From contig NZ_KV817792.1 in the NCBI RefSeq assembly GCF_001814775.1, positions 8,254-51,302 of the forward strand: DNA of 43,049 bases. Reading direction: 5' to 3'. Below are positions 1-8,938 of the stretch, piece by piece. Source of the stretch: Streptococcus sp. HMSC067H01 (GTDB taxonomy: Bacteria > Bacillota > Bacilli > Lactobacillales > Streptococcaceae). Position numbers and translations under genes: made by a program. Each line of letters starts with the position of its first letter. Position 1 is the stretch's first letter. Under the pieces are notes generated by a model, which was not told the origin of the DNA, did no database searches, and was given only the letters and a program-made list of their open reading frames with translations.

Positions 1-30
1 TAAATAAAGTTAGGAGGTCTTTATTTAATG
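1..30 (-). ncRNA. 5' part of a csRNA (CiaR-controlled small RNA), cut by window edge
   Basis: Read leftwards from the CiaR-type promoter at 36-68, the predicted start of transcription falls near 29-30. The first transcribed bases form a hairpin with 8-bp arms (TAAATAAA, 20-27, against TTTATTTA, 1-8). Its 11-base loop reads GACCTCCTAAC and is complementary to Shine-Dalgarno sequences. From memory, streptococcal csRNAs made under CiaRH control carry such an exposed anti-SD segment and silence target mRNAs. The 3' hairpin and terminator would lie outside the window. Promoter and anti-SD loop are seen; the csRNA identity is inferred. Confidence 0.62.
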
Positions 31-35
31 ATTAC

Positions 36-68
36 ATGATACATGAGTAAACTTAAAGTTAACTTAAG
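36..68 (-). promoter_or_regulatory. CiaR-type promoter: direct hexamer repeat plus -10
   Basis: On the minus strand the order is CTTAAG (63-68), five bases, TTTAAG (52-57), ten bases, TATCAT (36-41). This matches the CiaR box TTTAAG-N5-TTTAAG except for one base, followed by a -10 hexamer at the spacing remembered for csRNA promoters. It points left, away from the GNAT genes, toward the small RNA. Confidence 0.65.
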
Positions 69-77
69 ATAAAAGAA

Positions 78-500
78 TTATTGTAATTTTTTTCGATCCA
101 CCCAAATCATCCCTGTACAATCATAAGTAGATAAGGTTTCAAACCCCAGAGAACGGTAAAAACCCAAGTTTTTTTCTGTCTGTTCAGTTACTAGTTGGAC
201 TTGATAGGCATCTTTGAAATCCCCTAAAGCCTCTTTCATCAAGTCGTTGCCAATCCCTTGGCGCTGATAGCTAGGCAAAACGATCAAATCCTGGACAAAA
301 ACTGATGAAAAACCATCTCCAACTAAACGGACCAAGCCCACCACGGCATCGCCATCAAGTGCCGTATAAATCGCTAGTGAGTGAGACAAGGCCTGCTCCA
401 GCATCTGGGGTTGATGTGTATAGTTTGTCCAACCAACTGCCTGGTAGAGATGCAAAACGTCATCTAACTTAACAACTCCTTGCTTTTTAATAGTAATCAT
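78..500 (-). CDS. GNAT family N-acetyltransferase
   Basis: This 140-residue protein is about the minimum size of a single GNAT domain. The acetyl-CoA-binding motif appears as RQGIGNDL after the strand VFVQDLIVLPSYQ (about residues 68-86), and the C-terminal FYRSLGFE stretch (about 114-121) is typical of the fold. It would acetylate a small molecule or protein in the cytoplasm; the substrate cannot be read. The start is preceded by AGAGGTGGAGAC. It lies 11 bases after the upstream GNAT gene, so the two are probably one transcript. No clear terminator follows before the divergent csRNA start. Confidence 0.85.
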   Translation of the reverse strand: MITIKKQGVVKLDDVLHLYQAVGWTNYTHQPQMLEQALSHSLAIYTALDGDAVVGLVRLVGDGFSSVFVQDLIVLPSYQRQGIGNDLMKEALGDFKDAYQVQLVTEQTEKNLGFYRSLGFETLSTYDCTGMIWVDRKKLQ

Positions 501-511
501 GTCTCCACCTC

Positions 512-1204
512 TTAGAGCTCTCTTAAGCTCTTGTACTGCTTCCCATTTTTATCAAAATTTTCAGGAACCAACCATGCTTCCAAACGAGTTTTGACTTGAG
601 GCCAATCCTTATCGATCATGGACAACCAATCCGTATCTCTGGTGCGACCTTTATAGATAACAGCTTGGCGGAAGGTTCCTTCATAGACAAAGCCCAAACG
701 TTCTGCTGCTCGTCTTGATGGCAAATTTAGAGCATCGCATTTCCACTCGTAGCGACGATAGTTAAGCTCCTCAAAAACATATCGCGCCAAGAGATACTGA
801 GCTTCTGTCCCTATTCGTGTCCCCCTGAGCTTTGGAGAAAAGATAACAGTCCCAACTTCAACTACACGATTATTTTGGTCGATGCGCATAAGCGAAAAGG
901 TTCCCATGGCCTTACCAGTCTCCCTATCCAAGATAGCATAGAAAAAACGGTCCTCACGAGCCAACATCTGATTTAAAAGGTTGACCAGTTCCTCCATATC
1001 TGCCACTGGCTCCTGAAAGAGGTAGGTCCACATGTCACGAGGAGTATCTGGGCCATAAACAGCTAGTAAATCCTCCGCATGCTTTTCTACCGAGAGAGCT
1101 TCTAGAATCGTATATCGCCCTTCTATCCGTACAAGTGAAGGCAAAACTCCAGGTGTATCATCTACAGGTTCACCAATCATCTGACCATATTCATTTACTG
1201 GCAT
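512..1204 (-). CDS. GNAT acetyltransferase, RimJ/RimL-like
   Basis: The 230-residue protein has the long RimJ/RimL-type GNAT layout: an N-terminal ligand-facing segment (IEGRYTILEALSVEKH), the central strand and acetyl-CoA region (VEVGTVIFSPKLRGTRIGTEA, with RGTRIG as the pyrophosphate loop), and the ending LNLPSRRAAERLGFVYEGTFRQ. Relatives acetylate protein N-termini or small metabolites; the target here is unknown. It is the first gene of a two-gene unit with the smaller GNAT. The start has an upstream AAGGAGAAAGCT. Its promoter carries an inverted repeat over the -10 (1238-1261). Confidence 0.85.
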   Translation of the reverse strand: MPVNEYGQMIGEPVDDTPGVLPSLVRIEGRYTILEALSVEKHAEDLLAVYGPDTPRDMWTYLFQEPVADMEELVNLLNQMLAREDRFFYAILDRETGKAMGTFSLMRIDQNNRVVEVGTVIFSPKLRGTRIGTEAQYLLARYVFEELNYRRYEWKCDALNLPSRRAAERLGFVYEGTFRQAVIYKGRTRDTDWLSMIDKDWPQVKTRLEAWLVPENFDKNGKQYKSLREL

Positions 1205-1237
1205 AGCTTTCTCCTTGTCTCACACTTATAAGTTTAA

Positions 1238-1261
1238 AGATGTGAATAGTATATCACATCT
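1238..1261 (-). promoter_or_regulatory. Extended -10 promoter inside an inverted repeat (candidate operator)
   Basis: The minus strand carries TGATATACT (1248-1256), an extended -10, upstream of the GNAT pair. Perfect 8-bp arms AGATGTGA (1238-1245) and TCACATCT (1254-1261), separated by 8 bp, enclose it. No T-run follows, so a terminator is unlikely and a repressor site is the simplest reading. The regulator is unknown. Confidence 0.55.
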
Positions 1262-1277
1262 CACAGGTAATCTACAA

Positions 1278-1307
1278 AAAATCCTCCAGATTCTACTCTG
1301 AAGGATT
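1278..1307 (-). terminator. Rho-independent terminator of leuS
   Basis: On the minus strand the stem AATCCTTCAGA / TCTGGAGGATT, with a short loop, is followed by a run of T. It starts only a few bases after the leuS stop codon. Confidence 0.8.
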
Positions 1308-1312
1308 CATTT

Positions 1313-3814
1313 TTATTTCACAACAATGTTTACAAGCTTATTTGGTACACTAATCACTTTCACGATTTCTTTGCCATCAATTTCTGCTTTGACTTTTTCG
1401 TCAGCCAGAGCAACTTCTTGCAATTCTTCGCGTGATAGATCTTTTGCGACCATAAGTTTAGCACGGACTTTCCCTTTGATTTGAACGACGATTTCAACTT
1501 CGTCTTCAACCAATTTGCTTTCGTCCCATGTTGGCCAAGCCACATAAGAGATAGACTCACCTGTTGCTGCAACTGTTTGCCAGAGTTCTTCTGCCAAGTG
1601 AGGCGCAAATGGGGCGATCAATTGGACAAAGCCTTTGGCGTAATCCACGTAGAGTTTGTCTTCCTTGTTAGCTGCATTGACAAAGACCATGAGCTGGGCA
1701 ATGGCTGTGTTGAATTTCATGGACTCGATTTGCTCTGTGACAGCTTTAACGGTTTCGTTGTAAACCTTGTCAAGAGCACCATTGTTTTCCGCAACGATTT
1801 CTTTACTTGTGATCAAACGGTAAACACGGTCGAGGAACTTACGGCTTCCTTCTAGACCTTCTTCTGACCAAGCGATTGAAGCATCGAGTGGTCCCATAAA
1901 CATTTCATAGACACGAAGGGTATCAGCACCATATTGTTCCACCACATCGTCTGGGTTGACAACGTTCTTGAGGGATTTAGACATTTTGGCTGGTGCTTGC
2001 TCCAACTCTTCTCCTGTTTCCACATGGAAGAAGGAACCATCACGTTTTTCAACCTTGTCAGTTGCTACAAGAGCACCACGGTGGTCTCGGTAGCTAGTAC
2101 CCAAGATCATGCCTTGGTTAAAGAGTTTTTGGAATGGCTCTTTAGTTGGAACAACACCGATATCATAGAGGAATTTATGCCAAAAACGAGCGTAAAGCAA
2201 GTGAAGCACGGCGTGTTCTGCACCACCCACATAGATATCGACTGGCAACCATTGTCTGAGGAGGTCCTCATCAGCCAATTTCTCAGTGTTATGTGGATCG
2301 ATATAGCGGAGGTAGTACCAGCTTGAACCTGCCCATTGTGGCATGGTGTTAGTTTCACGACGACCTTTGACGCCATCTTCACGAGTCACTTCAAGCCAAT
2401 CTGTCAAGTTAGCTAGTGGACTTTCACCAGTACCTGAAGGACGGATGTCCTTGGTTACTGGCAAGACAAGTGGCAAATCACTTTCTGGAACGGCTGTTGA
2501 AGTCCCATCTTCCCAATGAATGATTGGGATTGGTTCACCCCAGTAACGTTGACGGCTAAAGAGCCAGTCGCGGAGACGGTAAGTTACCTTCTCTTGACCA
2601 CAGCCTTTTTCTTCCAACCAAGCCACAATCTTGGCAATAGCATCTTCTTTGTTAAGACCGTTCAAGAAATCAGAATTGACATGAAGACCGTCTTCTGTGT
2701 AGGCAGCTTCTGCTACATTTCCGCCTTCCAGCACTTCTACGATTGGTAGGTCAAATTGTTTAGCAAATTCCCAGTCACGTTGGTCGTGGGCTGGTACGGC
2801 CATAACGGCACCTGTACCGTAACTAGCAAGAACGTAGTCTGCAATCCAGATTGGAATTTCTTTGCCGTTTACAGGGTTGATAGCATAAGCACCCGTCCAA
2901 ACACCTGTTTTTTCCTTAGCAAGATCTGTACGAGCCAAGTCTGATTTGAGGCTGGCTTGGTGTTTGTAGTCTGCTACTGCTTCTGCTTGCTCTGTGCTTG
3001 TGATGGCATCTACTAGTTCATGCTCAGGAGCCAAAACGGTGAAAGTCGCTCCGAAAAGGGTATCCGGACGTGTCGTAAAGACTGTGAATTCCTTGTCTGT
3101 TCCCTTAACTTTAAAAGTTACATTAGCACCAGTTGATTTACCAATCCAGTTGCGTTGCATATCCTTGATAGACTCTGGCCAATCCAGATCATCCAAGTCA
3201 TTGAGCAAGCGCTCAGCATAAGCTGTGATTTTGAGCATCCATTGACGCATTGGTTTGCGGACAACTGGATAGCCTCCACGCTCAGATGTTCCATCAGGAA
3301 GGACTTCTTCGTTGGCAATGGCTGTTCCTAGTTCCTCAACCCAGTTTACTGGCACTTCAGCTTCATAAGCCAAGCCATTTTCATAAAGCTTAGTGAAAAT
3401 CCATTGCGTCCACTTGTAGTAGTTTGGATCTGTTGTGTTGACTTCTCGATCCCAGTCGTAAGAGAATCCAAGCGCATTGATTTGGCGTTTGAAGTTAGCA
3501 ATGTTTTCAGCCGTAAATTCTGCTGGGTCATTACCAGTATCCATAGCATATTGCTCTGCAGGCAAACCAAAAGCATCCCAACCCATTGGGTGAAGGACAT
3601 TGTATCCTTGCGCACGTTTGAAACGGCTGAGGATATCAGTCGCTGTGTAGCCTTCTGGGTGTCCTACGTGCAGACCCGCTCCAGACGGGTAAGGGAACAT
3701 GTCGAGTGCATAAAACTTAGGTTTTGAGGCATCTGTTCCTGTCTTAAAAGTGTGATTGTCAGCCCAGTATTTTTGCCACTTAGGCTCGATTTCTTTATGA
3801 TTGTAAAAACTCAT
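1313..3814 (-). CDS. leuS: Leucyl-tRNA synthetase
   Basis: LeuRS charges tRNA-Leu with leucine using ATP. The 833 residues fit the bacterial enzyme. The class I signature HIGH is HVGH (residues 49-52) after [11 protein letters not shown], and KMSKS is at 610-614. Between them lies the CP1 editing domain, including [13 protein letters not shown], and a C-terminal anticodon-binding and tail region ends at NKLVNIVVK. The gene is monocistronic, with its own extended -10 promoter (3844-3852) and terminator (1278-1307). I see no T-box in its short leader. Confidence is very high. Confidence 0.98.
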   Translation of the reverse strand: MSFYNHKEIEPKWQKYWADNHTFKTGTDASKPKFYALDMFPYPSGAGLHVGHPEGYTATDILSRFKRAQGYNVLHPMGWDAFGLPAEQYAMDTGNDPAEFTAENIANFKRQINALGFSYDWDREVNTTDPNYYKWTQWIFTKLYENGLAYEAEVPVNWVEELGTAIANEEVLPDGTSERGGYPVVRKPMRQWMLKITAYAERLLNDLDDLDWPESIKDMQRNWIGKSTGANVTFKVKGTDKEFTVFTTRPDTLFGATFTVLAPEHELVDAITSTEQAEAVADYKHQASLKSDLARTDLAKEKTGVWTGAYAINPVNGKEIPIWIADYVLASYGTGAVMAVPAHDQRDWEFAKQFDLPIVEVLEGGNVAEAAYTEDGLHVNSDFLNGLNKEDAIAKIVAWLEEKGCGQEKVTYRLRDWLFSRQRYWGEPIPIIHWEDGTSTAVPESDLPLVLPVTKDIRPSGTGESPLANLTDWLEVTREDGVKGRRETNTMPQWAGSSWYYLRYIDPHNTEKLADEDLLRQWLPVDIYVGGAEHAVLHLLYARFWHKFLYDIGVVPTKEPFQKLFNQGMILGTSYRDHRGALVATDKVEKRDGSFFHVETGEELEQAPAKMSKSLKNVVNPDDVVEQYGADTLRVYEMFMGPLDASIAWSEEGLEGSRKFLDRVYRLITSKEIVAENNGALDKVYNETVKAVTEQIESMKFNTAIAQLMVFVNAANKEDKLYVDYAKGFVQLIAPFAPHLAEELWQTVAATGESISYVAWPTWDESKLVEDEVEIVVQIKGKVRAKLMVAKDLSREELQEVALADEKVKAEIDGKEIVKVISVPNKLVNIVVK

Positions 3815-3843
3815 GGTATCTCTCCAATTTTCGTGATGTTCCT

Positions 3844-3852
3844 ATTATACCA
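3844..3852 (-). promoter_or_regulatory. leuS promoter (extended -10)
   Basis: TGGTATAAT on the minus strand, 30 bases upstream of the leuS start, is a perfect extended -10. No good -35 is visible, as is common in streptococci. The stretch up to the divergent gpsA promoter is A+T-rich and holds no gene. Confidence 0.7.
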
Positions 3853-4029
3853 TTTTTTAGAAGAATAGTGCTCTTCTTTTCTTGGTTTTGAATGATATCC
3901 ACTTTGAAAATAAAGTAGTTTATTTGCTTTTTCTTGAAATTCTCTCTAAAAATTTTATCCAATGAATACAGAATCCTAATAATAGTAGAATTCTTAGCTA
4001 GTTATATAAGTGCAAGATAGGGCTTTTTG

Positions 4030-4038
4030 TGGTAGAAT
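4030..4038 (+). promoter_or_regulatory. gpsA-galU promoter (extended -10)
   Basis: TGGTAGAAT lies about 33 bases before the chosen gpsA ATG. This argues against a longer gpsA reading from a GTG at 4029, which would place the -10 inside the coding region. Confidence 0.65.
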
Positions 4039-4070
4039 GTAGGAAAAAGCTTTCTCAGAAGGAGGAAAAG

Positions 4071-5087
4071 ATGAACAAACAAACCATCGCAGTTTTAGGA
4101 CCTGGTTCTTGGGGAACTGCCCTATCACAAGTCCTAAATGACAATGGTCATGAGGTACGTATTTGGGGAAACATTCCCGAGCAAATCAACGAAATCAATA
4201 CACATCATACTAACAAACACTATTTTAAGGATATTGTCTTAGATGAAAAAATTGTAGCCTACCAAGACCTAGAAGTAGCCTTGAAGGATGTGGATGCTGT
4301 TTTATTTGTCGTCCCAACCAAGGTTACACGACTCGTTGCCCAACAAGTAGCTGCCGTTCTTGACCATAAAGTGGTCGTCATGCACGCTTCAAAAGGCCTC
4401 GAACCCAATAGCCACAAACGTCTTTCAACCATTCTTGAAGAAGAAATCCCTGAAGAACTTAGAAGCGAGATCGTCGTCGTATCCGGTCCTAGCCATGCGG
4501 AAGAAACCATCGTACGTGACATCACCTTGATTACCGCCGCATCTAAGGATTTAGAGACAGCCCAGTATGTTCAAGAACTCTTTAGCAACCACTACTTCCG
4601 TCTTTATACCAATACAGATGTGATTGGAGTGGAAACAGCTGGTGCTCTTAAAAATATCATTGCTGTTGGTGCAGGTGCCCTTCATGGACTTGGATTTGGT
4701 GATAATGCAAAAGCTGCTATTATCACGCGTGGCCTTGCAGAAATCACTCGTCTGGGTGTCAAGCTTGGAGCAAATCCATTAACTTACAGTGGTCTTTCAG
4801 GTGTTGGTGATTTGATCGTTACCGGAACTTCTATTCACTCACGTAACTGGCGCGCTGGAGATGCTCTGGGGCGTGGAGAAGCCTTGGCAGATATCGAAGC
4901 TAACATGGGAATGGTGATTGAAGGGATTTCAACGACCAAAGCGGCCTACGAGTTGGCACAAGAGCTTGGAGTCTATATGCCTATTACCCAAGCCATCTAC
5001 CAAGTTATTTATGAAAATGTAAATATTAAAGATGCTGTTTCTGAACTTATGAACAATGAGTTCAAGGCAGAAAACGAGTGGTCCTAA
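4071..5087 (+). CDS. gpsA: Glycerol-3-phosphate dehydrogenase [NAD(P)+]
   Basis: GpsA reduces dihydroxyacetone phosphate to sn-glycerol-3-phosphate, the backbone for membrane phospholipids and lipoteichoic acid. The 338 residues begin with the Rossmann loop [11 protein letters not shown]. The catalytic-lysine region [16 protein letters not shown] and the C-terminal substrate-binding [12 protein letters not shown] are both present. The ATG at 4071 was chosen because AGGAGGAAAAG lies just upstream and fits the family N-terminus. galU follows after 22 bases, so both genes share the promoter at 4030. Confidence 0.97.
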   Translation: MNKQTIAVLGPGSWGTALSQVLNDNGHEVRIWGNIPEQINEINTHHTNKHYFKDIVLDEKIVAYQDLEVALKDVDAVLFVVPTKVTRLVAQQVAAVLDHKVVVMHASKGLEPNSHKRLSTILEEEIPEELRSEIVVVSGPSHAEETIVRDITLITAASKDLETAQYVQELFSNHYFRLYTNTDVIGVETAGALKNIIAVGAGALHGLGFGDNAKAAIITRGLAEITRLGVKLGANPLTYSGLSGVGDLIVTGTSIHSRNWRAGDALGRGEALADIEANMGMVIEGISTTKAAYELAQELGVYMPITQAIYQVIYENVNIKDAVSELMNNEFKAENEWS

Positions 5088-5109
5088 ACCACAGTTAGAA
5101 AGGAATCTC

Positions 5110-6009
5110 ATGATGCAAAAAGTTAGAAAAGCCGTTATCCCTGCTGCAGGACTTGGAACTCGCTTCCTTCCTGCTACCAAAGCCTTGGCTAAGGAAATGC
5201 TACCAATCGTAGATAAACCAACCATTCAATTTATCGTTGAAGAAGCTCTTAAGTCTGGAATTGAGGATATTCTTGTTGTCACAGGGAAGTCAAAACGCTC
5301 AATCGAAGACCATTTTGACTCAAACTTTGAGCTAGAATACAACCTCAAAGAAAAAGGAAAGAATGATCTCTTGAAACTTGTTGACGAAACGACTGGCATG
5401 CGCCTCCACTTCATCCGTCAAACTCACCCACGCGGACTCGGAGATGCCGTTTTGCAAGCAAAAGCATTTGTTGGGAATGAACCTTTTGTAGTTATGCTTG
5501 GGGATGACCTCATGGATATCAATGATGACAAGGCTATCCCATTGACAAAACAGCTTATCAATGACTATGAAAAAACTCATGCTTCTACCATCGCTGTAAT
5601 GCCTGTCCCACATGAAGAAGTCTCAGCCTATGGTGTCATCGCTCCTCAAGGAGAAGGCAAAGATGGACTTTACAGTGTTGAAACCTTCGTTGAAAAACCA
5701 GCACCTGAAGATGCACCAAGTGATCTAGCTATCATCGGTCGTTACCTTCTCACACCTGAAATTTTTGGTATCCTTGAAAAGCAAACACCTGGTGCCGGAA
5801 ATGAAATCCAGCTCACAGATGCTATCGATACTCTCAACAAAACTCAACGAGTATTTGCTCGTGAGTTTAAAGGGTCACGTTACGACGTTGGAGATAAGTT
5901 TGGATTTATGAAGACTTCAATCGACTACGCACTTAGACATCCACAAGTCAAAGATGATCTTAAAGACTACTTGATTAACCTTGGAAAAGAACTCTCAGGA
6001 GAAAAATAA
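5110..6009 (+). CDS. galU: UTP-glucose-1-phosphate uridylyltransferase
   Basis: GalU makes UDP-glucose from UTP and glucose-1-phosphate. It feeds capsule, glycolipid and teichoic-acid sugars and the Leloir pathway. The nucleotide-binding signature [20 protein letters not shown] opens the protein, and VEKP and YLLTPEIF are typical downstream blocks. From ATG 5110 it is 299 residues, the usual length. The tandem ATG at 5113 is an equally possible start; AGAAAGGA precedes both. The longer frame from 5056 would overlap gpsA and is not needed. Transcription likely ends at the hairpin inside the repeat (6148-6203). Confidence 0.96.
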   Translation: MMQKVRKAVIPAAGLGTRFLPATKALAKEMLPIVDKPTIQFIVEEALKSGIEDILVVTGKSKRSIEDHFDSNFELEYNLKEKGKNDLLKLVDETTGMRLHFIRQTHPRGLGDAVLQAKAFVGNEPFVVMLGDDLMDINDDKAIPLTKQLINDYEKTHASTIAVMPVPHEEVSAYGVIAPQGEGKDGLYSVETFVEKPAPEDAPSDLAIIGRYLLTPEIFGILEKQTPGAGNEIQLTDAIDTLNKTQRVFAREFKGSRYDVGDKFGFMKTSIDYALRHPQVKDDLKDYLINLGKELSGEK

Positions 6010-6024
6010 TCGCTTTTACAACAC

Positions 6025-6203
6025 GAGGCTGGGACAAAAGTCCTAGCCTCTCAATTTTCTTTGGATTGCTGAGCAAGATGCAGTGGTCGAGTGGGCTCTA
6101 CTACGCTGATTTCATCAGCTTTTACAGCCCTACTCAACTGTGCGGAGGTGGGACGACGAAATCGAATTCTAACGAATTACCGATTTCTGTCCCACTCTTT
6201 TTT
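6025..6203. repeat. Dispersed structured repeat, copy 1
   Basis: This is a roughly 175-bp element nearly identical to the reverse complement of 42304-42475. It contains an outer hairpin (GAGGCTGGGAC / GTCCTAGCCTC, 6025-6050), a central palindrome GCTGATTTCATCAGC, and a long terminal hairpin (6148-6195) ending in a T-run. It fills most of the galU-pbp1b gap. It may correspond to, or resemble, the SPRITE class of pneumococcal terminator-like repeats; the class name is from memory. A 61-codon frame across it (6066-6251) has no ribosome-binding site and is not called a gene. Confidence 0.85.
6148..6203 (+). terminator. Terminator hairpin of galU, supplied by the repeat
   Basis: GTGGGAC (6148-6154) pairs with GTCCCAC (6189-6195), and inner paired segments (CGAAATCG / CGATTTC) extend the stem. 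TCTTTTTT follows directly. Confidence 0.75.
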
Positions 6204-6279
6204 CTATGCTTAAACACCAAGGTCTTACCCTTATATCAAGGCTCATTCTAAGCCTAATTGCTTGCAAGAGAAGCTTTTA

Positions 6280-6288
6280 TGGTATAAT
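6280..6288 (+). promoter_or_regulatory. pbp1b promoter (extended -10)
   Basis: TGGTATAAT is located 23 bases before the chosen pbp1b start. A TTGCTT/TTGCAA stretch upstream is a poor -35. Confidence 0.7.
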
Positions 6289-6311
6289 AATAATAAAGAG
6301 TGAGGAATTCT

Positions 6312-8855
6312 ATGAACAATCGATTAACAAGAATCAAACAAAAAGGACTGGCCTTCCTTCAGTCTCTAAAATCAACCATTTCAAAAAAAGATCCAGAGAA
6401 AAACAGTGGAAAATCTTCTAAGAAAAAGAAGAAAACTAAAACCAAACTGACTATTTGGACTATTTTTGCCAATATCTTGCTAGGAATCAAAGCAACTTTT
6501 AACACTCTTTTTATCCTCGCATTCATTGGTGGGCTCCTCGGATCAGGGGTTGTCTTGGGCTATGCTGTTTCTCTTTTTGATCAGGTAAGTGTTCCACAAA
6601 CAGAGGATTTGCTCAAGCAAGTCAATAATATTTCATCCATCTCTGAGATTCGCTATGCAGATGGTTCCATGATCGGAGCTATCGAAAGCGACCTCCTTCG
6701 AACATCTGTTTCATCAGAGGATATTTCAGATAATCTGAAACAGGCTATCGTTGCGACTGAAGATGAACATTTTGCAGAACACAATGGTGTCGTTCCAAAA
6801 GCTGTTATTCGTGCCAGTCTAGGAAATTTTATCGGACTTGGTTCTTCCAGTGGAGGATCTACCCTAACACAGCAACTCATCAAGCAACAAGTCGTTGGTG
6901 ATGCTCCTACACTAGCTCGTAAAGCAACTGAAATCGTGGATGCCCTGGCCTTAGAGAGAGAAATGAGTAAGGACGAAATCCTGACAACCTATCTCAACGT
7001 CGCTCCATTTGGTCGTAACAATAAAGGGCAAAATATCGCAGGCGCTCAGCAGGCCGCGACTGGAATTTTCGGAGTGGATGCTAGCAAACTGACCGTCCCT
7101 CAAGCAGCTTTTCTAGCAGGATTGCCACAAAGTCCTATCTCCTACTCACCTTATGAATCAACTGGTGAGATGAAGAGTGAGGAGGATATGCAACTAGGTA
7201 TCAAGCGTTCCAAAGATGTTCTTTACAATATGTACCGAACAGGAGCCATCAGTCAAGAAGACTATGAAACCTATAAAGCCTATGACATTAAGCAGGATTT
7301 CCTGCCAGCAGAAAATGTTAACATTACTGCTAAAGGCTTCCTCTACTTCTCTGCCCTCGATGAAGCGACGAACCTCATGTATGATTACTTGGTACAAAAA
7401 GATAACGTCTCTGCACAAGAACTAAAGAACGAATCTATCCAAAAATCCTATCGTGAATTGGCCGAAAAAGAAATTCAAAACGGCGGCTATCGTATTACAA
7501 CTACCATTGATAAAGCTATTCACACGGCCATGCAAAACGCCGTAGCAAATTATGGCTACTTACTAGATGATAGTTCAGGGCAACCTGAAGTTGGAAATGT
7601 CTTGATGGACAACCAAACGGGAGCAATCTTAGGCTTTGTCGGTGGACGAGATTATCTGACCAATCAAAACAACCATGCCTTTGATACCAAACGCTCTCCT
7701 GCCTCTACTACCAAGCCTCTCTTGGCTTATGGTATTGCTATTGACCAAGGGCTCATGGGAAGTGCTAGTGTCTTGTCAAACTATCCAACTAACTTCTCTA
7801 ACGGAAATCCTATCATGTATGTCAATAGCCCTGGTACAGCCATGATGAACCTTAAAGAGGCTCTAAATTACTCTTGGAATATCCCAGCCTACTGGACCTA
7901 TCAGCTACTTCTTCAAAAAGGGGTTGATGTTCGTTCCTACATGGAAAAGATGGGCTATGATATCCCTGAATACGGCATCGAAAGTCTACCTATGGGGGGA
8001 GGAATCGATGTCACTGTAGCTCAACATACAAATGGCTACCAAACCTTGGCTAACAATGGTGTTTACCATAAGAAATACATGATTTCAAAAATCGAGAAGA
8101 CCAGTGGCGAAGTCATTTATGAACACAAGGATGAACCTGTTCAAGTCTACTCCAAGGCAACTGCAACGATTATGCAAAGTCTACTGAGAGATGTTATCTC
8201 ATCCCGAGTGACCTCGACCTTCCAGAATGACCTTGCGTCCCTTAACTCTAGTCTCGCAAGGGCCGACTGGATCGGAAAAACTGGTACTACCAATGAAGAC
8301 GGTGATATGTGGCTCATGATTTCAACTCCAAGACTGACCTTGGGAGGCTGGATTGGCCATGATGACAATAGCCCACTCGCCAAGGGTGCAGGTCACTATC
8401 GAAATGCTAACTACATGGCCCATCTGGTCAATGCCATCCATCAAGCTTCTCCTTCTGCTTGGGGTTCAGAGCGCTTTAGTCTTGATCCTAGTGTTACTTC
8501 ATCTCAAGTCCTTAAATCAACTGGGCAAAAACCAGGTAAGGTTTCCATCAACGGAAAAGAGATTAATGTAACAGGAGAAATGGTGACTAGCTACTGGGCT
8601 AACCAAGCAGGTGCACCAACTACGACCTACCGTTTTGCGATTGGTGGAAGTGATTCAGACTATCAAAACGCTTGGTCTAGTATTTTGGGAAGTTTACCAA
8701 AAGCATCTACTTCCTCATCAAATAGCAATAATAACAACAATACTAACAATCGTAATAATAACAATAATAGTGCTACCAACAGTAATACTGGTAACAGTAG
8801 CTCTACACCAAATAACAGTAGTAATCCACCTGCTTCTAGCAGCCAACAGCAATAA
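6312..8855 (+). CDS. pbp1b: Class A penicillin-binding protein PBP1b
   Basis: This bifunctional enzyme polymerises lipid II (glycosyltransferase family 51) and crosslinks peptides (transpeptidase) outside the membrane. From ATG 6312 (GTGAGGA upstream) it has 847 residues: a basic cytoplasmic tail, one membrane span (about 50-85), a GT51 domain with TEDEHF (catalytic Glu150) and [12 protein letters not shown], and a transpeptidase with STTK (Ser465), SWN (521-523) and KTGT (656-659). The sequence agrees closely with my memory of pneumococcal PBP1b rather than PBP1a or PBP2a. The C-terminus is a low-complexity Asn/Ser tail of about 48 residues. It is transcribed alone, between its own promoter and terminator. 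Confidence 0.95.
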   Translation: MNNRLTRIKQKGLAFLQSLKSTISKKDPEKNSGKSSKKKKKTKTKLTIWTIFANILLGIKATFNTLFILAFIGGLLGSGVVLGYAVSLFDQVSVPQTEDLLKQVNNISSISEIRYADGSMIGAIESDLLRTSVSSEDISDNLKQAIVATEDEHFAEHNGVVPKAVIRASLGNFIGLGSSSGGSTLTQQLIKQQVVGDAPTLARKATEIVDALALEREMSKDEILTTYLNVAPFGRNNKGQNIAGAQQAATGIFGVDASKLTVPQAAFLAGLPQSPISYSPYESTGEMKSEEDMQLGIKRSKDVLYNMYRTGAISQEDYETYKAYDIKQDFLPAENVNITAKGFLYFSALDEATNLMYDYLVQKDNVSAQELKNESIQKSYRELAEKEIQNGGYRITTTIDKAIHTAMQNAVANYGYLLDDSSGQPEVGNVLMDNQTGAILGFVGGRDYLTNQNNHAFDTKRSPASTTKPLLAYGIAIDQGLMGSASVLSNYPTNFSNGNPIMYVNSPGTAMMNLKEALNYSWNIPAYWTYQLLLQKGVDVRSYMEKMGYDIPEYGIESLPMGGGIDVTVAQHTNGYQTLANNGVYHKKYMISKIEKTSGEVIYEHKDEPVQVYSKATATIMQSLLRDVISSRVTSTFQNDLASLNSSLARADWIGKTGTTNEDGDMWLMISTPRLTLGGWIGHDDNSPLAKGAGHYRNANYMAHLVNAIHQASPSAWGSERFSLDPSVTSSQVLKSTGQKPGKVSINGKEINVTGEMVTSYWANQAGAPTTTYRFAIGGSDSDYQNAWSSILGSLPKASTSSSNSNNNNNTNNRNNNNNSATNSNTGNSSSTPNNSSNPPASSSQQQ
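8706..8852 (+). repeat. Low-complexity AAT/AAC/AGT codon tract in pbp1b
   Basis: The last 49 codons of pbp1b are mostly Asn and Ser with a few Thr and Pro, built from AAT, AAC and AGT triplets and ending in three Gln codons. It is coding but microsatellite-like, so length variation by slippage is likely. The leucine-rich frames on the opposite strand are by-products. Confidence 0.85.
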
Positions 8856-8869
8856 ATACTATATTGTTT

Positions 8870-8916
8870 GAGAGTGAGAAAGAAATGATTTTTCTCCACT
8901 CTCTTTTTTCTTTTTT
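8870..8916 (+). terminator. Terminator of pbp1b
   Basis: GAGAGTG (8870-8876) and CACTCTC (8897-8903) pair, extended by GAGAAA / TTTCTC, and are followed by two runs of six T. Confidence 0.85.
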
Positions 8917-8923
8917 CATTTCA

Positions 8924-8932
8924 TGGTACAAT
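8924..8932 (+). promoter_or_regulatory. eamA promoter (extended -10) placed on the start codon
   Basis: TGGTACAAT ends at 8932, so transcription should begin near 8939, where the ATG of the transporter gene lies. There is no room for a Shine-Dalgarno sequence. Confidence 0.6.
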
Positions 8933-8938
8933 ATGTAC

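Noticed and set aside
3404..3727. 107-codon open frame opposite leuS
   Set aside because: It has no ribosome-binding site and lies antisense to a clearly conserved enzyme; shadow of leuS codon use. The same applies to the other long frames opposite or within leuS.
4029..4070. N-terminal extension of gpsA from GTG 4029
   Set aside because: It would include the extended -10 at 4030-4038 and lacks an SD; ATG 4071 has a strong one and fits the family N-terminus.
6066..6251. 61-codon frame inside the dispersed repeat
   Set aside because: No ribosome-binding site; the sequence forms hairpins and recurs inverted at 42304, so it is an RNA/DNA element rather than a gene.
8611..8899. Hydrophobic frames (Leu- or Ile/Thr-rich) over the end of pbp1b
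   Set aside because: They are alternative readings of the AAT/AAC/AGT low-complexity tract and extend into its terminator.
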